Source of the DNA: Agromyces mediolanus
Lineage (GTDB): Bacteria; Actinomycetota; Actinomycetes; Actinomycetales; Microbacteriaceae
Direction of reading: 5' to 3'
DNA length: 64,000 bases
Assembly (NCBI RefSeq): GCF_023715325.1
Contig: NZ_JAMBNX010000006.1
Span: 62,001-126,000, forward strand
The notes beneath the pieces were generated by a model. That model worked only from the letters and a program-made list of their open reading frames with translations. It had not been told where the DNA came from and made no database searches. This document shows, piece by piece, positions 31,461-40,643 of this stretch. The first letter of the stretch is position 1. Each line of letters starts with the position of its first letter. Position numbers and translations under genes: made by a program.

Positions 31461-34115
31461 CTATCGCATCGCGCGGCGGCGGCGGATGCCGAGAGCGGCG
31501 AGGAGTGCGCCGAGCGCGAGCACGAGTGCACCGAGTCCGGCCCAGAGCCCGGCGGGAACGCCGGTCTCCGCGAGGTCGCCAGCCGACGAGCCGTCGCCCC
31601 CGCCGGTGCCCGGCTCACCGGTGCCCGGCCCGCCAGTGCCCGGCCCGCCGGTACCGGGTTCGCCCGTGCCTGGCCCGCCGGTGCCGGGCTCCTCGGCCGC
31701 CAGCACGGTCACGGTCGCCGCTGCCGTGAGCGGTTCCGCGCCGTCGGCGGCGACCAACCAGGCCGGTCGCTGCACCTCGCCCGTCGCGACATAGTCGCCC
31801 GGCTGCCTTCCGTCGTACCCGGCGAGCGACCAGGTGACGGGCAGCTCGTGGTCGGCCCCGTTCTCGTCGCGTACGACAGCCGTCGCCGGCAGTGCGGCGA
31901 GCGCGTCCGCCTCGCCCGTGCCGTGGGCCACCGCGACCGGATCCACCGCGGCGATCGAGGCTTCGGCGGTGTAGTCCGGCTCGTCACCGACGAGGGCGCG
32001 GTAGACCATCGCCGAGACGGGCGCGAGGTCGGACACGTCGTAGTTCGCCCCCGCGAAGCCGTTCGGCGGGCTCACGACCGGTGAGTGGCGCATGTTCGTG
32101 AGGATCGTGATCGTCATCTGGTGCAGCGGGTCGATCACGGTGAGCGTGCCCGTCCAGCCCTGGTGACCGTAGGTGCTGCGGCTCGGTCCCCAGTTGAAGT
32201 AGTAGTACGCGGCCGCGTTCTGCGAGTGCAGGCGCCAGCCCAGCCCGATCGTCGAGGCGCCGAGCCCGGAGGGGTTCACCGCGAACGGCTGCACGAAGGC
32301 ATCCGCCACGTCCGTGTCGAAGTACTCGCGACCCCCGTAGACGCCGCCGTTCAGCATGAGCTGGGTGAGCACGGCCAGGTCGCCCGCGGTCGAGAACAGC
32401 CCGGCGTGGCCGGCGACGCCGCCCATCGAGTAGAACGCCTTCTCGTCGTGCACCTCGCCGCGCAGCGTCTCGTGGCGCATCGGCACCGGGGTGCCGTCGC
32501 CCTGCACGCCGAACGAGACGTTGCCGTCGCGGGTGTTGCCGTTCAGCTCGGTCGCGGCGATGCGGGCCGGGTCGACTCCGGCCTCGAGCGGGCGGTAGCC
32601 GGTGTCGTCGAGCCCGAGCGGGCCGTAGAACTCCTGCTCCAGGTACACGTCGAGCCGCTGGCCGGTGATCTGCTCGACGAGGAGGCCGAGGATCATGTAG
32701 TCCACGTCGCTGTAGGCGAAGACGGTCCGCGGGGTGTAGCGCAGCGGCGTCCGCGAGATCGCGTCGATGATGCCGGCGCGCTCGTCGGGGTCGTCGCTCT
32801 GGTACCAGAGACCGCCGGCCGAGGCGAGGTTCGGGTACTCGGGGTCGGGGATCATGCCGCCGACGTGGTGCAGGATGTCGCGGATCGTGACGGTCTCCTT
32901 GCCGGTGTACACGGCGGGGATGCCGCCGGCGCCGCCGACCGTCCACTTGCCGGTGTACTCGGAGTTCGCGTCGGTGAAGTCCGCCCAGCCGGGGAAGCTC
33001 TGCAGCGTGCGGTCGAGGTCGAGCCGGCCCTCGCTCACGAGGCGCTGGATGGCGTAGTTCGTCGCGTACATCTTGCTGTTCGAGGCGAGGTCGAAGATCG
33101 TGTCGCTCGTCGCGGGGGTCCACTCCGACTCGGGGAGGAGCGCGGCGGGCACCGTCTCGCCGTCGGGGCCGGTGCTCGTCGAGTACTTCTCGGCGAAGCC
33201 CCAGGCGTCGTCCTTCACGAGGCGGCCGTCCTTCGTGACGGAGACCGCGACGGCCGGCCCGCCGGCGTCCACCTGGCGCTGTACGAAGGCGTCCAGCTCG
33301 GCGAGCTTCGCCTCGTCGAAGCCGACGCTCGCGGGCGCCGCCTCGGCGAGCCGGTCGTGGGCGACGCGCTGGGGCTCGAGGAGGTAGGTGCCCTCCGGGT
33401 GCACGAGGGTGCCGAGCTGCAGGGTGCGCTCGATGGCGCCGAGCGAGAGGTAGTACTCGCCGCCCTCGCGGAAGCCCTCGACGTCGTCGAAGACGAGGTC
33501 GGTGTAGGCGTTCAGCATGTTGCCCGTGACGTTCGAGCCGATGCGGTTCGTGTCCACGGCGATCTCGAAGTAGTCGCGGCCGCGGTACAGGGTCAGGATG
33601 TCGAGGCTGCCGGTGGGCGAACCGTCGAAGCGGTAGCCGTTCGTGCCGTACTGGAAGCGCAGGTCGACGAGCTCGGCGAGGGCGCTGACGGGCAGGTAGG
33701 CCCGGCGGTCCTGCACCCGGAGGTCGGCGGGGTCGATCGCGATCGGCTCGCCGTAGACGCGGGGGTCGCCGTCGACGACCCACACCTCGGCGCTGCCGCC
33801 CTCGGCCTGCACATACCGCAGGTCGTCGGCGAAGGCGGAGTCGCCCGTGACCTGCAGGCCGACGGTCCCGTCGAGCGGGGCGTCGAAGGCGAAGGTGGTG
33901 ACCTCGCCGAAGGCATCGGCGGTCACCTGCGTCGAGCTCGGGGCGGTGCCGTCGAGCAGCTGCGCGGTGACGGCGCCGCTCGGGGACGCCGTCGCGTCGC
34001 TGTAGTGCACGACGAGGCCCGGCGGTGGCGCAGCGTGCGCGGCGGGGGCGTCGACGAGCGGGGCGAGGGCGAGCGCGCTCGCCGCGAGGACGGCGAGCCG
34101 TCTCTTGATGTTCAC
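31461..34115 (-). CDS. Sortase-anchored beta-lactamase-fold serine hydrolase (PBP4B/YfeW-like)
   Basis: Extracellular cell-wall protein of 884 residues. Signal peptide about 1-28 (ending PAAHA); a copper-amine-oxidase-N-like stalk region (about 90-260); a class C beta-lactamase/DD-peptidase domain (about 275-680) with SxxK motif FDLASNSKMYATN, YSDVDYM in the Tyr position and GHQGWTGT in the HxG position; an Ig-like region; a repeated Gly-Pro-Gly-Thr-Gly linker; then LAETG, a hydrophobic helix and RRRR, the form used by class E sortases. The SNSKMYATNYA region resembles E. coli YfeW, which sits in the murQ-murP operon. Likely role: trimming peptides from peptidoglycan fragments outside the cell. 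GTG start 34115 follows TGGAG. Confidence 0.85.
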   Translation of the reverse strand: MNIKRRLAVLAASALALAPLVDAPAAHAAPPPGLVVHYSDATASPSGAVTAQLLDGTAPSSTQVTADAFGEVTTFAFDAPLDGTVGLQVTGDSAFADDLRYVQAEGGSAEVWVVDGDPRVYGEPIAIDPADLRVQDRRAYLPVSALAELVDLRFQYGTNGYRFDGSPTGSLDILTLYRGRDYFEIAVDTNRIGSNVTGNMLNAYTDLVFDDVEGFREGGEYYLSLGAIERTLQLGTLVHPEGTYLLEPQRVAHDRLAEAAPASVGFDEAKLAELDAFVQRQVDAGGPAVAVSVTKDGRLVKDDAWGFAEKYSTSTGPDGETVPAALLPESEWTPATSDTIFDLASNSKMYATNYAIQRLVSEGRLDLDRTLQSFPGWADFTDANSEYTGKWTVGGAGGIPAVYTGKETVTIRDILHHVGGMIPDPEYPNLASAGGLWYQSDDPDERAGIIDAISRTPLRYTPRTVFAYSDVDYMILGLLVEQITGQRLDVYLEQEFYGPLGLDDTGYRPLEAGVDPARIAATELNGNTRDGNVSFGVQGDGTPVPMRHETLRGEVHDEKAFYSMGGVAGHAGLFSTAGDLAVLTQLMLNGGVYGGREYFDTDVADAFVQPFAVNPSGLGASTIGLGWRLHSQNAAAYYYFNWGPSRSTYGHQGWTGTLTVIDPLHQMTITILTNMRHSPVVSPPNGFAGANYDVSDLAPVSAMVYRALVGDEPDYTAEASIAAVDPVAVAHGTGEADALAALPATAVVRDENGADHELPVTWSLAGYDGRQPGDYVATGEVQRPAWLVAADGAEPLTAAATVTVLAAEEPGTGGPGTGEPGTGGPGTGGPGTGEPGTGGGDGSSAGDLAETGVPAGLWAGLGALVLALGALLAALGIRRRRAMR

Positions 34116-34256
34116 GTTGAATGCTCCAGTGCGTTCTGACGGGAATCGTGTCGGCGGGTACGCCGCATCGGCGCCCGACCGGAGGGCTCGGGATCGGAGC
34201 CGGGGGAGTCGGTCGAGGGCGTTGATGGAAGAAATTATCAGAACAGCGACAAATGG

Positions 34257-34271
34257 TGAAGTATTTTTTCA
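34257..34271. promoter_or_regulatory. A/T-rich imperfect palindrome near the regulator and PBP4B-like genes (candidate MurR-like operator)
   Basis: TGAAGTATTTTTTCA in an otherwise G+C-rich gap (34116-34293). Its reverse complement shares TGAAAAAA(A)TA with the A/T-rich stretch at 36378-36390 upstream of the beta-lactamase-fold and murQ genes, suggesting a common regulator, probably the RpiR protein encoded between. Confidence 0.45.
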
Positions 34272-34293
34272 ACACCCGGTTGCGGGGCCGGCG

Positions 34294-35160
34294 TCACCCG
34301 TCGAGTCGGTGGGCCTGCACGGCTTCGTAGGTGAGCCGCAGCAGCTCGCCCGCGCGATCGATCTCGCCCTGGAGCAGCCGGACGACGAGGAAATCGACGA
34401 TCGCCATCTGCGCGAGCCGGCTCGACATGGCGCCGGTGCGGTACCGGGACTCCCTGGCGCTCGTGACGAGCAGCCGGTCGGATGCGGCGGCGAGCGGCGA
34501 GTCGGGGTAGTTCGTGATCGCGACGGTCGTGGCGCCCCGGGTGCGGGCGAGCGCGAGCATCTGGTTCGGTTCGAGCGTCTGCCCCGAGTGCGAGATGCCG
34601 ATCGCGACGCTGCCGGGCCCGGTGAGGGCGAAGGACGTGAGCGCGAGGTGGGCGTCGGTCCAGCAGAAGCTCGGGATGCCGATGCGGTGCAGCTTCAGCT
34701 GGAGGTCCTGGGCGGTGAGCCCGCTCGAGCCGGCGCCGAAGATGTCGATGCGGGGCGCCGTGCGGAGCGCCGCCACGACCGCGTCGAGCGCCTCGAGGTC
34801 GATGCCGCGCGCGGTCTCCTCGATCGCCCGGGCCTCCTGGTAGGCGACCTTCGTGACGACGTCGAGGGCGGAGTCGGATGCGTCGATCTCGGCATCGTCG
34901 ACGCGGAAGAGCTCGCGCGCCGCCTGCTCGCGACTGTTCGCCGCCGCGATCGCGATGCGGAACTCCTTGTAGCCTGCGTAGCCGACCGCCCGGCAGAAGC
35001 GGGCGACGGAGGCGGGCGAGGTGTCGGCCAGCTCGGCGAGCCGGGTGATCGTCGACTCGACGACGACCGCGGGCCGATCGAGCACGAGCTCGGCGATGTG
35101 CCGTTCGGACTTGGACAGCTGCGGCATCCGTTGGCGGAGGGCGACGAACACGTCGGTCAT
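34294..35160 (-). CDS. RpiR-family regulator of the muropeptide cluster (MurR-like)
   Basis: 288 residues. N-terminal HTH_6 domain (about 1-78: MPQLSKSERHIAELVLDRPA, SPASVARFCRAVGYAGYKEF) and C-terminal SIS domain (about 110-270: RIDIFGAGSSGLTAQDLQLK, AIGISHSGQTLEPNQMLALA), the module that in MurR senses MurNAc-6-phosphate. GGGAGG precedes the ATG by 6 bases. Placed among PBP4B-like, beta-lactamase-fold and murQ-sugar transporter genes, it very likely controls them. A TAGTAT box on the minus strand (35249-35254) may be its own -10; the remaining gap up to 35323 shows nothing else. Confidence 0.9.
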   Translation of the reverse strand: MTDVFVALRQRMPQLSKSERHIAELVLDRPAVVVESTITRLAELADTSPASVARFCRAVGYAGYKEFRIAIAAANSREQAARELFRVDDAEIDASDSALDVVTKVAYQEARAIEETARGIDLEALDAVVAALRTAPRIDIFGAGSSGLTAQDLQLKLHRIGIPSFCWTDAHLALTSFALTGPGSVAIGISHSGQTLEPNQMLALARTRGATTVAITNYPDSPLAAASDRLLVTSARESRYRTGAMSSRLAQMAIVDFLVVRLLQGEIDRAGELLRLTYEAVQAHRLDG

Positions 35161-35323
35161 GAGCGGCCTCCCACGGCATCGGCGGCGCCGGAGCGGTGCC
35201 GCGGCCGGCGGGATGTGCGCCCACCGAGGGGCACCGGCCTGGAGTCGAATACTACCGACCCCGGCTCGTCGCGGCCGGGCACGCGCGGGCGCGCACCGGC
35301 AGCCGGATGCCCCGGGCGCCCGC

Positions 35324-36376
35324 TCATCGCCCGGCCGCCCGGGCCACCCGGGCGCGGAACGCGTGGATCGCCTCGGACTCCCGCGTCGGATGCACCCGGT
35401 TCAGGAGCACGACGAGCGAGCGGCGTCCGCCGGGCTCGGTGGCGAAGGCGGTGCCGGTGAAGCCCGTGTGACCGGCGGTCGCGGGGCCGAGTCCGCGCAT
35501 CCAGGGCTCGTCGAGCCGGGGGCCGAGCGCCTGGCGGAATCCGGGGTCGTCGGGGAGGGCGACCGGCGTCGTCAGGGCCTCGATCACGGCCGGCGCGAGC
35601 CCCGGGCCACCGGTGCCGCCGGTGCGCAGTGCCTCGGCGAAGCGCAGCAGGTCGGCGGCGGTGCCGAACAGCCCGGCGTTGCCGCTCACCCCGCCGAGGG
35701 CCGCCGCGGTCTCGTCGTGCACCTCGCCGTGCACGAGCCCGCGGCCCGGCTGCCACTCGGTCGCGGCGATCCGCCCGCGAAGCCCGGGGTGCGGTCGGAA
35801 TCCGGTGTCGCGCATGCCGAGCGGCTCGAGCACGCGGTCCCGGACGACGGCGTCGAGCGGGGCGCCGGCGAGCGCTTCGGCGGCGAGCCCGGCCCAGATG
35901 AACCCGACGCAGGAGTACCGGTGGCCGGTGCCGCCTGGGGCGACCGGCCGGGCGCCGGCCCGGAACCGCCCGGCGCCCGGGTCGGCTTCGCGGTCGTGCC
36001 ACTCCGGCGCGAACCCGGCCGTGTGCGACAGCAGCTCGGCGATGCGGACGGTGCGGAGCGCCGGCTCCCGGAACTCGGGCAGCAGTTCCGCGGCCGGCAG
36101 GCTCGCGTCGAGGCCGCGATCGGTGAGCTCGGCGAGGAGCGCGGCTGCGACGATCGGCTTCGTCACGGAGGCGAGGTCGAACCGGGTGGACGGTCCGACG
36201 GGTGGGTGCTCGGTGGTGCTCGCGACCCCGGGGGCGTCCCAGCGGCGGACGGTTCCGGCGTGATGATCGACGATCGGCGAGCCGTCGACGGCGAGCACGA
36301 CGGATGCGCCCGAGCCGATCCCGGCGCCGAGCGCCTCGTCGACGAGCCCTCCGATGGTGACGGTTTCGCAACGCAT
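35324..36376 (-). CDS. Cytoplasmic beta-lactamase-fold serine hydrolase (AmiE-like candidate)
   Basis: 350 residues without a signal peptide, start ATG 36376. Family PF00144 features: RFDLASVTKPIVAAALLAEL with the SxxK nucleophile, GHRYSCVGFIWAGLA in the YxN position, DETAAALGGVSGNAGLF, and AGHTGFTGT in the HxG position. In Bacillus subtilis a beta-lactamase-fold amidase (AmiE) of the murQ-murR-murP locus removes the peptide from MurNAc, so this protein could do the same for imported muropeptides. A plain esterase or D-aminopeptidase is also possible. Divergent from murQ across 94 bases. Confidence 0.83.
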   Translation of the reverse strand: MRCETVTIGGLVDEALGAGIGSGASVVLAVDGSPIVDHHAGTVRRWDAPGVASTTEHPPVGPSTRFDLASVTKPIVAAALLAELTDRGLDASLPAAELLPEFREPALRTVRIAELLSHTAGFAPEWHDREADPGAGRFRAGARPVAPGGTGHRYSCVGFIWAGLAAEALAGAPLDAVVRDRVLEPLGMRDTGFRPHPGLRGRIAATEWQPGRGLVHGEVHDETAAALGGVSGNAGLFGTAADLLRFAEALRTGGTGGPGLAPAVIEALTTPVALPDDPGFRQALGPRLDEPWMRGLGPATAGHTGFTGTAFATEPGGRRSLVVLLNRVHPTRESEAIHAFRARVARAAGR

Positions 36377-36470
36377 ATGAAAAAAATAATCCCTGCGCTT
36401 CCCAAACGCGACACTTTTGTACATACTGAGTCGGAACCAGCCCGCCGATGTGAAGGATTCAGCACCGCTG
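36377..36470. promoter_or_regulatory. Divergent control region between the beta-lactamase-fold gene and murQ
   Basis: Markedly A/T-richer than its surroundings. TGAAAAAAATAAT (36378-36390) resembles the A/T-rich site at 34257-34271. Possible +strand -10 CATACT at 36422-36427. GAAGGA near 36452 is rather far from the chosen murQ ATG (36471); an in-frame GTG at 36450 is an alternative start. Confidence 0.4.
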
Positions 36471-37406
36471 ATGAGCACCAACGACCTCCTGCTCGATCGC
36501 CGAAACGACGGCGAGCGCCCGCTCTCGCCCACCGAGGAGCGGCTCGAGGCCTCGTCCGAGCTCGACGCGAAATCCAGCCTCGACGTGCTCCGCCTGCTGA
36601 ACGCCGAAGACCGCGTCGCCGTCGAAGCGGTCGCCGCCGTCCTGCCCGAGCTCGCCGAGCTCGTCGAGCTCGCCGCCGAGCGCTTCCGCCGAGGCGGCAC
36701 CATCCACTACTTCGGCGCCGGCACCTCCGGGCGCCTCGGGGTGCTCGACGCCGCCGAGCTGCTGCCCACCTTCAACCTCGAAGCGGGCCGCGTCGTCGCA
36801 CACATCGCCGGAGGGCCGGCCGCCCTCGTGAACGCCGTCGAGGACGCCGAGGACTCCGAGGCCGAGGGGCGCCTCGCCGCCGCGGGCGTCGGCCCCGACG
36901 ACGTCGCCATCGGCCTCGCCGCGAGCGGCAACACCCCCTACGTCGGCGGCGCCCTCGCCGCGGCCCGCGCGGCAGGTGCGCGCACCGCGCTCGTCTCGAG
37001 CAACCCGCACGCGTCCCTCGCCCCGCTCGCCGACGTCGACCTGGTCCTCGCCACCGGGGCCGAGGTGCTCACCGGATCCACCCGCCTGAAGGCGGCGACC
37101 GCCGAGAAGCTCGTGCTGAACGGCTTCTCCACGGCGCTCATGGTCGCCGTCGGACGCACATGGTCGAATCTCATGGTCGACGTCGTCGCGACGAACGACA
37201 AGCTCCGGCTGCGCACCGTGCGCATCCTCGAGCAGGCCACCGGGCTCGACCACGACGCCGCGCTCGAGCTGCTCGGCGCCGCCGGCGGCGAGTTGAAGAC
37301 CGCGATCGTCGCGGCGAACGGCGGGCTCCCCGTCGAAGAGGCCCGGCGGCTGCTCGCCGCGCACGGCGGCGCGGTCCGGGACGCGCTCGCCGCGGCATCC
37401 CACTGA
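36471..37406 (+). CDS. murQ: N-acetylmuramic acid 6-phosphate etherase
   Basis: Cleaves the D-lactyl ether of MurNAc-6-phosphate to give GlcNAc-6-phosphate, the entry of muramic acid into amino-sugar metabolism. 311 residues from ATG 36471, close to the usual 300. SIS-domain motifs: IHYFGAGTSGRLGVLDAAEL (with the acidic residue used in catalysis), AGGPAALVNAVEDAEDSEAEG, IGLAASGNTPYVGGAL, and LKAATAEKLVLNGFSTALM. The C-terminal helical part is complete. First gene of the operon with a sugar ABC importer and a sugar kinase, so MurNAc must be imported unphosphorylated and phosphorylated inside, unlike the PTS route of E. coli and Bacillus. Confidence 0.96.
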   Translation: MSTNDLLLDRRNDGERPLSPTEERLEASSELDAKSSLDVLRLLNAEDRVAVEAVAAVLPELAELVELAAERFRRGGTIHYFGAGTSGRLGVLDAAELLPTFNLEAGRVVAHIAGGPAALVNAVEDAEDSEAEGRLAAAGVGPDDVAIGLAASGNTPYVGGALAAARAAGARTALVSSNPHASLAPLADVDLVLATGAEVLTGSTRLKAATAEKLVLNGFSTALMVAVGRTWSNLMVDVVATNDKLRLRTVRILEQATGLDHDAALELLGAAGGELKTAIVAANGGLPVEEARRLLAAHGGAVRDALAAASH

Positions 37407-37450
37407 CCTGCACCATCCCCCATGCACCACCACAACGAAGGAGAATCACG

Positions 37451-38737
37451 ATGAGGCGACGTATCCTTGCGAGCGCGGCCCTCCTGGCCGGCTCCGCCCT
37501 CCTGCTCAGCGCCTGCGCGCCGAGCGGCTCGAGCGGCGGCGAGCAGGCGAGCGGCGACGACGTCACGCTGAAGGTCTGGTCCTGGCGCACCGAAGACGTC
37601 GAGGCGTACAACACGATCTTCGACGTGTTCGAAGAGGAGAACCCCGGCATCACCGTCGAGTTCGAGGCGTTCCAGAACACCGAGTACAACCAGATCCTGA
37701 CCACCGGTCTCGCCGGCAGCGACGGCCCGGACGTGCCGATGGTGCGCGCATACGGGCAGCTGCAGCCGAACATCGAGGCTGGGCAGCTCGAGCCGATCGA
37801 CGGGGACGTCGACGGGCTCGACGCCATCGCCCCGAGCGTCATCGCCGGCGCCAAGGGCAAGGCCGACGGCAAGACGTACGCCGTCCCGCTCGCCACGCAG
37901 ACGCTGCAGATGTTCTACAACAAGCAGATCTTCAAGGATCAGGGCCTCGACGTGCCGACCACCTGGGCCGAGTTCATCGACGTCCAGGAGAAGCTCCTCG
38001 CCGCCGGGATCACCCCGATGGCCCTCGGCGCGAAGGACGACTGGATCCTGCCGATCTTCGCCGACATCGTGGGCAGCGCCCGCTACGGCGGCTCGGAGTT
38101 CGAGCAGAAGGTGCTCTCCGGCGAGACCGACTTCAACGACCCGGACTACGTCGCGTCGCTCGGCATCATCACGGAGCTGCAGAAGTACCTCACCCCCGAC
38201 GTCGTCGGCGTGAGCTACACCGACAGCCAGATCCAGTTCACCTCGGGTCAGGCCGCGCAGTTCCCCGGCGGCTCGTTCGAGATCGCGACCTTCCGCAACC
38301 AGGCGCCCGACCTCGAGTTCGGCTCCTACCAGGTGCCGGTGCCGGACGGCGCGGTGCTCGACGCACCCGTCTCGCCGGCGTACGCCGACGGCAACTTCGC
38401 GATCAATGCCAAGTCGAAGAACAAGGAGGCGGCCCTCGAGCTGCTGAACTGGCTCGCGACGCCCGAGTTCGGCCAGCTCGTCGCCGACGAGCTGAACCAG
38501 TTCTCCGCGATCCCCGGCGTCGAGTACGAGGACGCCGTGATGAAGGAGGCCTGGGCGAACGCCGAGGCCGGTCAGGCGCCGTACCTCCTGCTCGTCGACT
38601 TCCGGTACGGTGAGCCGCTCGGCACCGCGGTGCTCGGCGCCGAGGTGCAGAAGATGTTCCTGGGGCAGGTCGACGCCGCCGGCGCCGCCGCCGCGCTCCA
38701 GACGGGCATCTCGCAGTGGTTCACCCCCGGCGAGTGA
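37451..38737 (+). CDS. Carbohydrate ABC transporter substrate-binding lipoprotein (SBP family 1), MurNAc/muropeptide candidate
   Basis: Extracellular sugar receptor, 428 residues. A short lipoprotein signal ends in LLSAC (Cys22), followed by a Ser/Gly linker and the SBP_bac_1 core VTLKVWSWRTEDVEAYNTIF. Later motifs FYNKQIFKDQGLDVPTTWAE and FPGGSFEIATFRNQ fit CUT1 receptors. GAAGGAGA precedes the ATG. Directly between murQ and two CUT1 permease genes, so its ligand is most likely MurNAc, anhydro-MurNAc or a MurNAc-containing disaccharide or muropeptide. Confidence 0.93.
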   Translation: MRRRILASAALLAGSALLLSACAPSGSSGGEQASGDDVTLKVWSWRTEDVEAYNTIFDVFEEENPGITVEFEAFQNTEYNQILTTGLAGSDGPDVPMVRAYGQLQPNIEAGQLEPIDGDVDGLDAIAPSVIAGAKGKADGKTYAVPLATQTLQMFYNKQIFKDQGLDVPTTWAEFIDVQEKLLAAGITPMALGAKDDWILPIFADIVGSARYGGSEFEQKVLSGETDFNDPDYVASLGIITELQKYLTPDVVGVSYTDSQIQFTSGQAAQFPGGSFEIATFRNQAPDLEFGSYQVPVPDGAVLDAPVSPAYADGNFAINAKSKNKEAALELLNWLATPEFGQLVADELNQFSAIPGVEYEDAVMKEAWANAEAGQAPYLLLVDFRYGEPLGTAVLGAEVQKMFLGQVDAAGAAAALQTGISQWFTPGE

Positions 38738-38778
38738 CCGCCTTCCCGAGTAAGACCCGATAGCGAGGAACGAAGACC

Positions 38779-39732
38779 ATGTCCGCCACCACCATGACCT
38801 CGGTGCCCCGCCGCCGAGGGAACACGGGCATCGCCCTGACCCGACGGGCGGGCATGGTCTTCGTCCTCCCCGCGCTGATCCTCTTCGGCGTGTTCATCGC
38901 CTATCCGCTGCTCACCGCGCTCAGCTACTCCTTCTTCGGCTGGACCGGCATCGTGCGCGGCGACTTCGTGGGCCTCGAGAACTACCTGACCCTCTTCACG
39001 AAGCTGCCGTACAGCGAGGACATCCCGAACGCCTTCGTGCACAACGTGCTGCTCTTCGTCGGCGCGATGCTCTTCCAGAACACGGTGGGGCTCGGACTCG
39101 CGACCCTGCTGCACCGGGTGCGCCGCTTCAAGCGCTTCTTCCAGACGATGTACACGCTGCCCTACCTCGTCTCCCCGCTCGTCATCGGCTACCTCTGGTC
39201 GCTGATGCTGTCGCCGCTCTTCGGCCCGGTGAACGCCGTGCTCCGCACGATCGGGCTCGGCGACGTCGCGCAGCCCTGGCTCGGCAATCCGCAGACCGCG
39301 ATCTGGGTGGTCGTCTTCGTCACCGCCTGGCAGTGGATCGGCTTCCCCGTGCTCCTCTACGGCGCCGCGCTCGGCGGCATCCCCGAGGAGATCGAGGAGG
39401 CGGCCTCCCTCGACGGGGCGAGCGCGTGGCAGCGCTTCCGTTCGATCACGCTGCCGATGCTCGTCCCCGCCATCGGCACCGTCAGCGTGCTGACGTTCAT
39501 CGGCGCCATGGAGGCGTTCCCGATCCCGTACGCGCTCGGCGGCTCGCAGGGCAACCCGGCGGGCGCGACCGATGTGTTGAGCCTCCTCTTCTACCGCACC
39601 GCCTTCGAGTCCGGGTCGTCGAACGCGATCGGCACGAGCTCGGCGATCGCCACCCTGCTGTTCCTCTTCATCTTCGGCATCTCGATGCTGATCACCTGGC
39701 TCATGCGCCGGGCCGAACGGAAGCTCTTCTGA
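38779..39732 (+). CDS. Carbohydrate ABC transporter permease (MalF/UgpA-like)
   Basis: 317 residues, about six membrane segments. N-terminal helix MVFVLPALILFGVFIAYPLL, then SYSFFGWTGI, and the EAA loop EEIEEAASLDGASAWQRFRS IT-type segment at about 205-225 that contacts the ATPase. No ATP-binding protein is encoded in this cluster, so a shared MsiK-type ATPase encoded elsewhere must drive transport, as is normal for CUT1 systems of actinobacteria. Start ATG 38779 follows GAGGAACGAAG. Confidence 0.93.
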   Translation: MSATTMTSVPRRRGNTGIALTRRAGMVFVLPALILFGVFIAYPLLTALSYSFFGWTGIVRGDFVGLENYLTLFTKLPYSEDIPNAFVHNVLLFVGAMLFQNTVGLGLATLLHRVRRFKRFFQTMYTLPYLVSPLVIGYLWSLMLSPLFGPVNAVLRTIGLGDVAQPWLGNPQTAIWVVVFVTAWQWIGFPVLLYGAALGGIPEEIEEAASLDGASAWQRFRSITLPMLVPAIGTVSVLTFIGAMEAFPIPYALGGSQGNPAGATDVLSLLFYRTAFESGSSNAIGTSSAIATLLFLFIFGISMLITWLMRRAERKLF

Positions 39733-40643
39733 TGACCGCGACGATCTCCCCCAGCACCGCCGACGCGGCATCCGACGACCGGAAGCCCGCCCGGCCGCGC
39801 CCCTCGACCCCTCGCCGCCGCCAGAAGGTCACGGCCGGCGGCGTCGCGTCGAGCACCTTCCTCTGGCTGTACGCCGCGATCTCGATCGCGCCGTTGCTGC
39901 TCATGCTCTCGAACTCCCTGCGCACCACGCAGGACATGGCGAAGCATCCGCTCGGCCTGCCGCTGCCGCCCAATTTCACGAGCTACCAGAAGGCGTGGAT
40001 CACCGCGTCCTTCGACACCTACTTCTTCAACTCGATCTTCGTGACGGTCGCCTCGGTACTGCTGTCGACCGCGGTGTCGTTGCTCGCCGCGTACGCGTTC
40101 TCCCGCACGAAGTCGAAGCTGTTCACGACGCTCGAAGGCCTCTTCCTCTCGGGGCTGATGCTGCCGGTCTACCTCGCGATCCTGCCGCTGTTCTTCATGC
40201 TCGACGCGGCCGGCCTGATCTCGAACCTCGGCGGACTCATCCTCGTCTACGGCGCCCTCGGCATCCCGTTCTCGACCTTCGTGCTCGCGAGCTTCTTCCG
40301 GCAGCTGCCGCTCGAGCTCGACGAAGCCGCTCGCCTCGACGGCGCGGGCCCGTTCGCGACCTTCTGGCGGGTGCACCTGCCGCTCGTGCGCCCCGCGATC
40401 GCGACGGTCGTCGTGTTCCGCTTCGTGCCGGTGTGGAACGACTTCTTCTACCCGCTCATCCTCATCCGCGACCAGAAGTCGTACACCCTGCCGGTCGGCA
40501 TCACCCGCTTCTTCGGCGAGTACCAGACGGACTGGGCGACGCTGTTCGCCGGGCTCACCCTGGCGACGATCCCGCTCGTCGTGCTGTTCCTGCTCGCGAC
40601 GAAGCAGATCGTCTCGGGCCTCACCGCCGGCATGAGCAAGTGA
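39732..40643 (+). CDS. Carbohydrate ABC transporter permease (MalG/UgpE-like)
   Basis: 303 residues; the ATG overlaps the stop of the partner permease by one base. A charged N-terminus rich in Arg/Pro precedes the first helix (FLWLYAAISIAPLLLMLSNS). EAA loop ELDEAARLDGAGPFATFWRV and the C-terminal KQIVSGLTAGMSK, typical of MalG-like proteins, are present. Forms the membrane channel with the previous protein. Confidence 0.94.
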   Translation: MTATISPSTADAASDDRKPARPRPSTPRRRQKVTAGGVASSTFLWLYAAISIAPLLLMLSNSLRTTQDMAKHPLGLPLPPNFTSYQKAWITASFDTYFFNSIFVTVASVLLSTAVSLLAAYAFSRTKSKLFTTLEGLFLSGLMLPVYLAILPLFFMLDAAGLISNLGGLILVYGALGIPFSTFVLASFFRQLPLELDEAARLDGAGPFATFWRVHLPLVRPAIATVVVFRFVPVWNDFFYPLILIRDQKSYTLPVGITRFFGEYQTDWATLFAGLTLATIPLVVLFLLATKQIVSGLTAGMSK

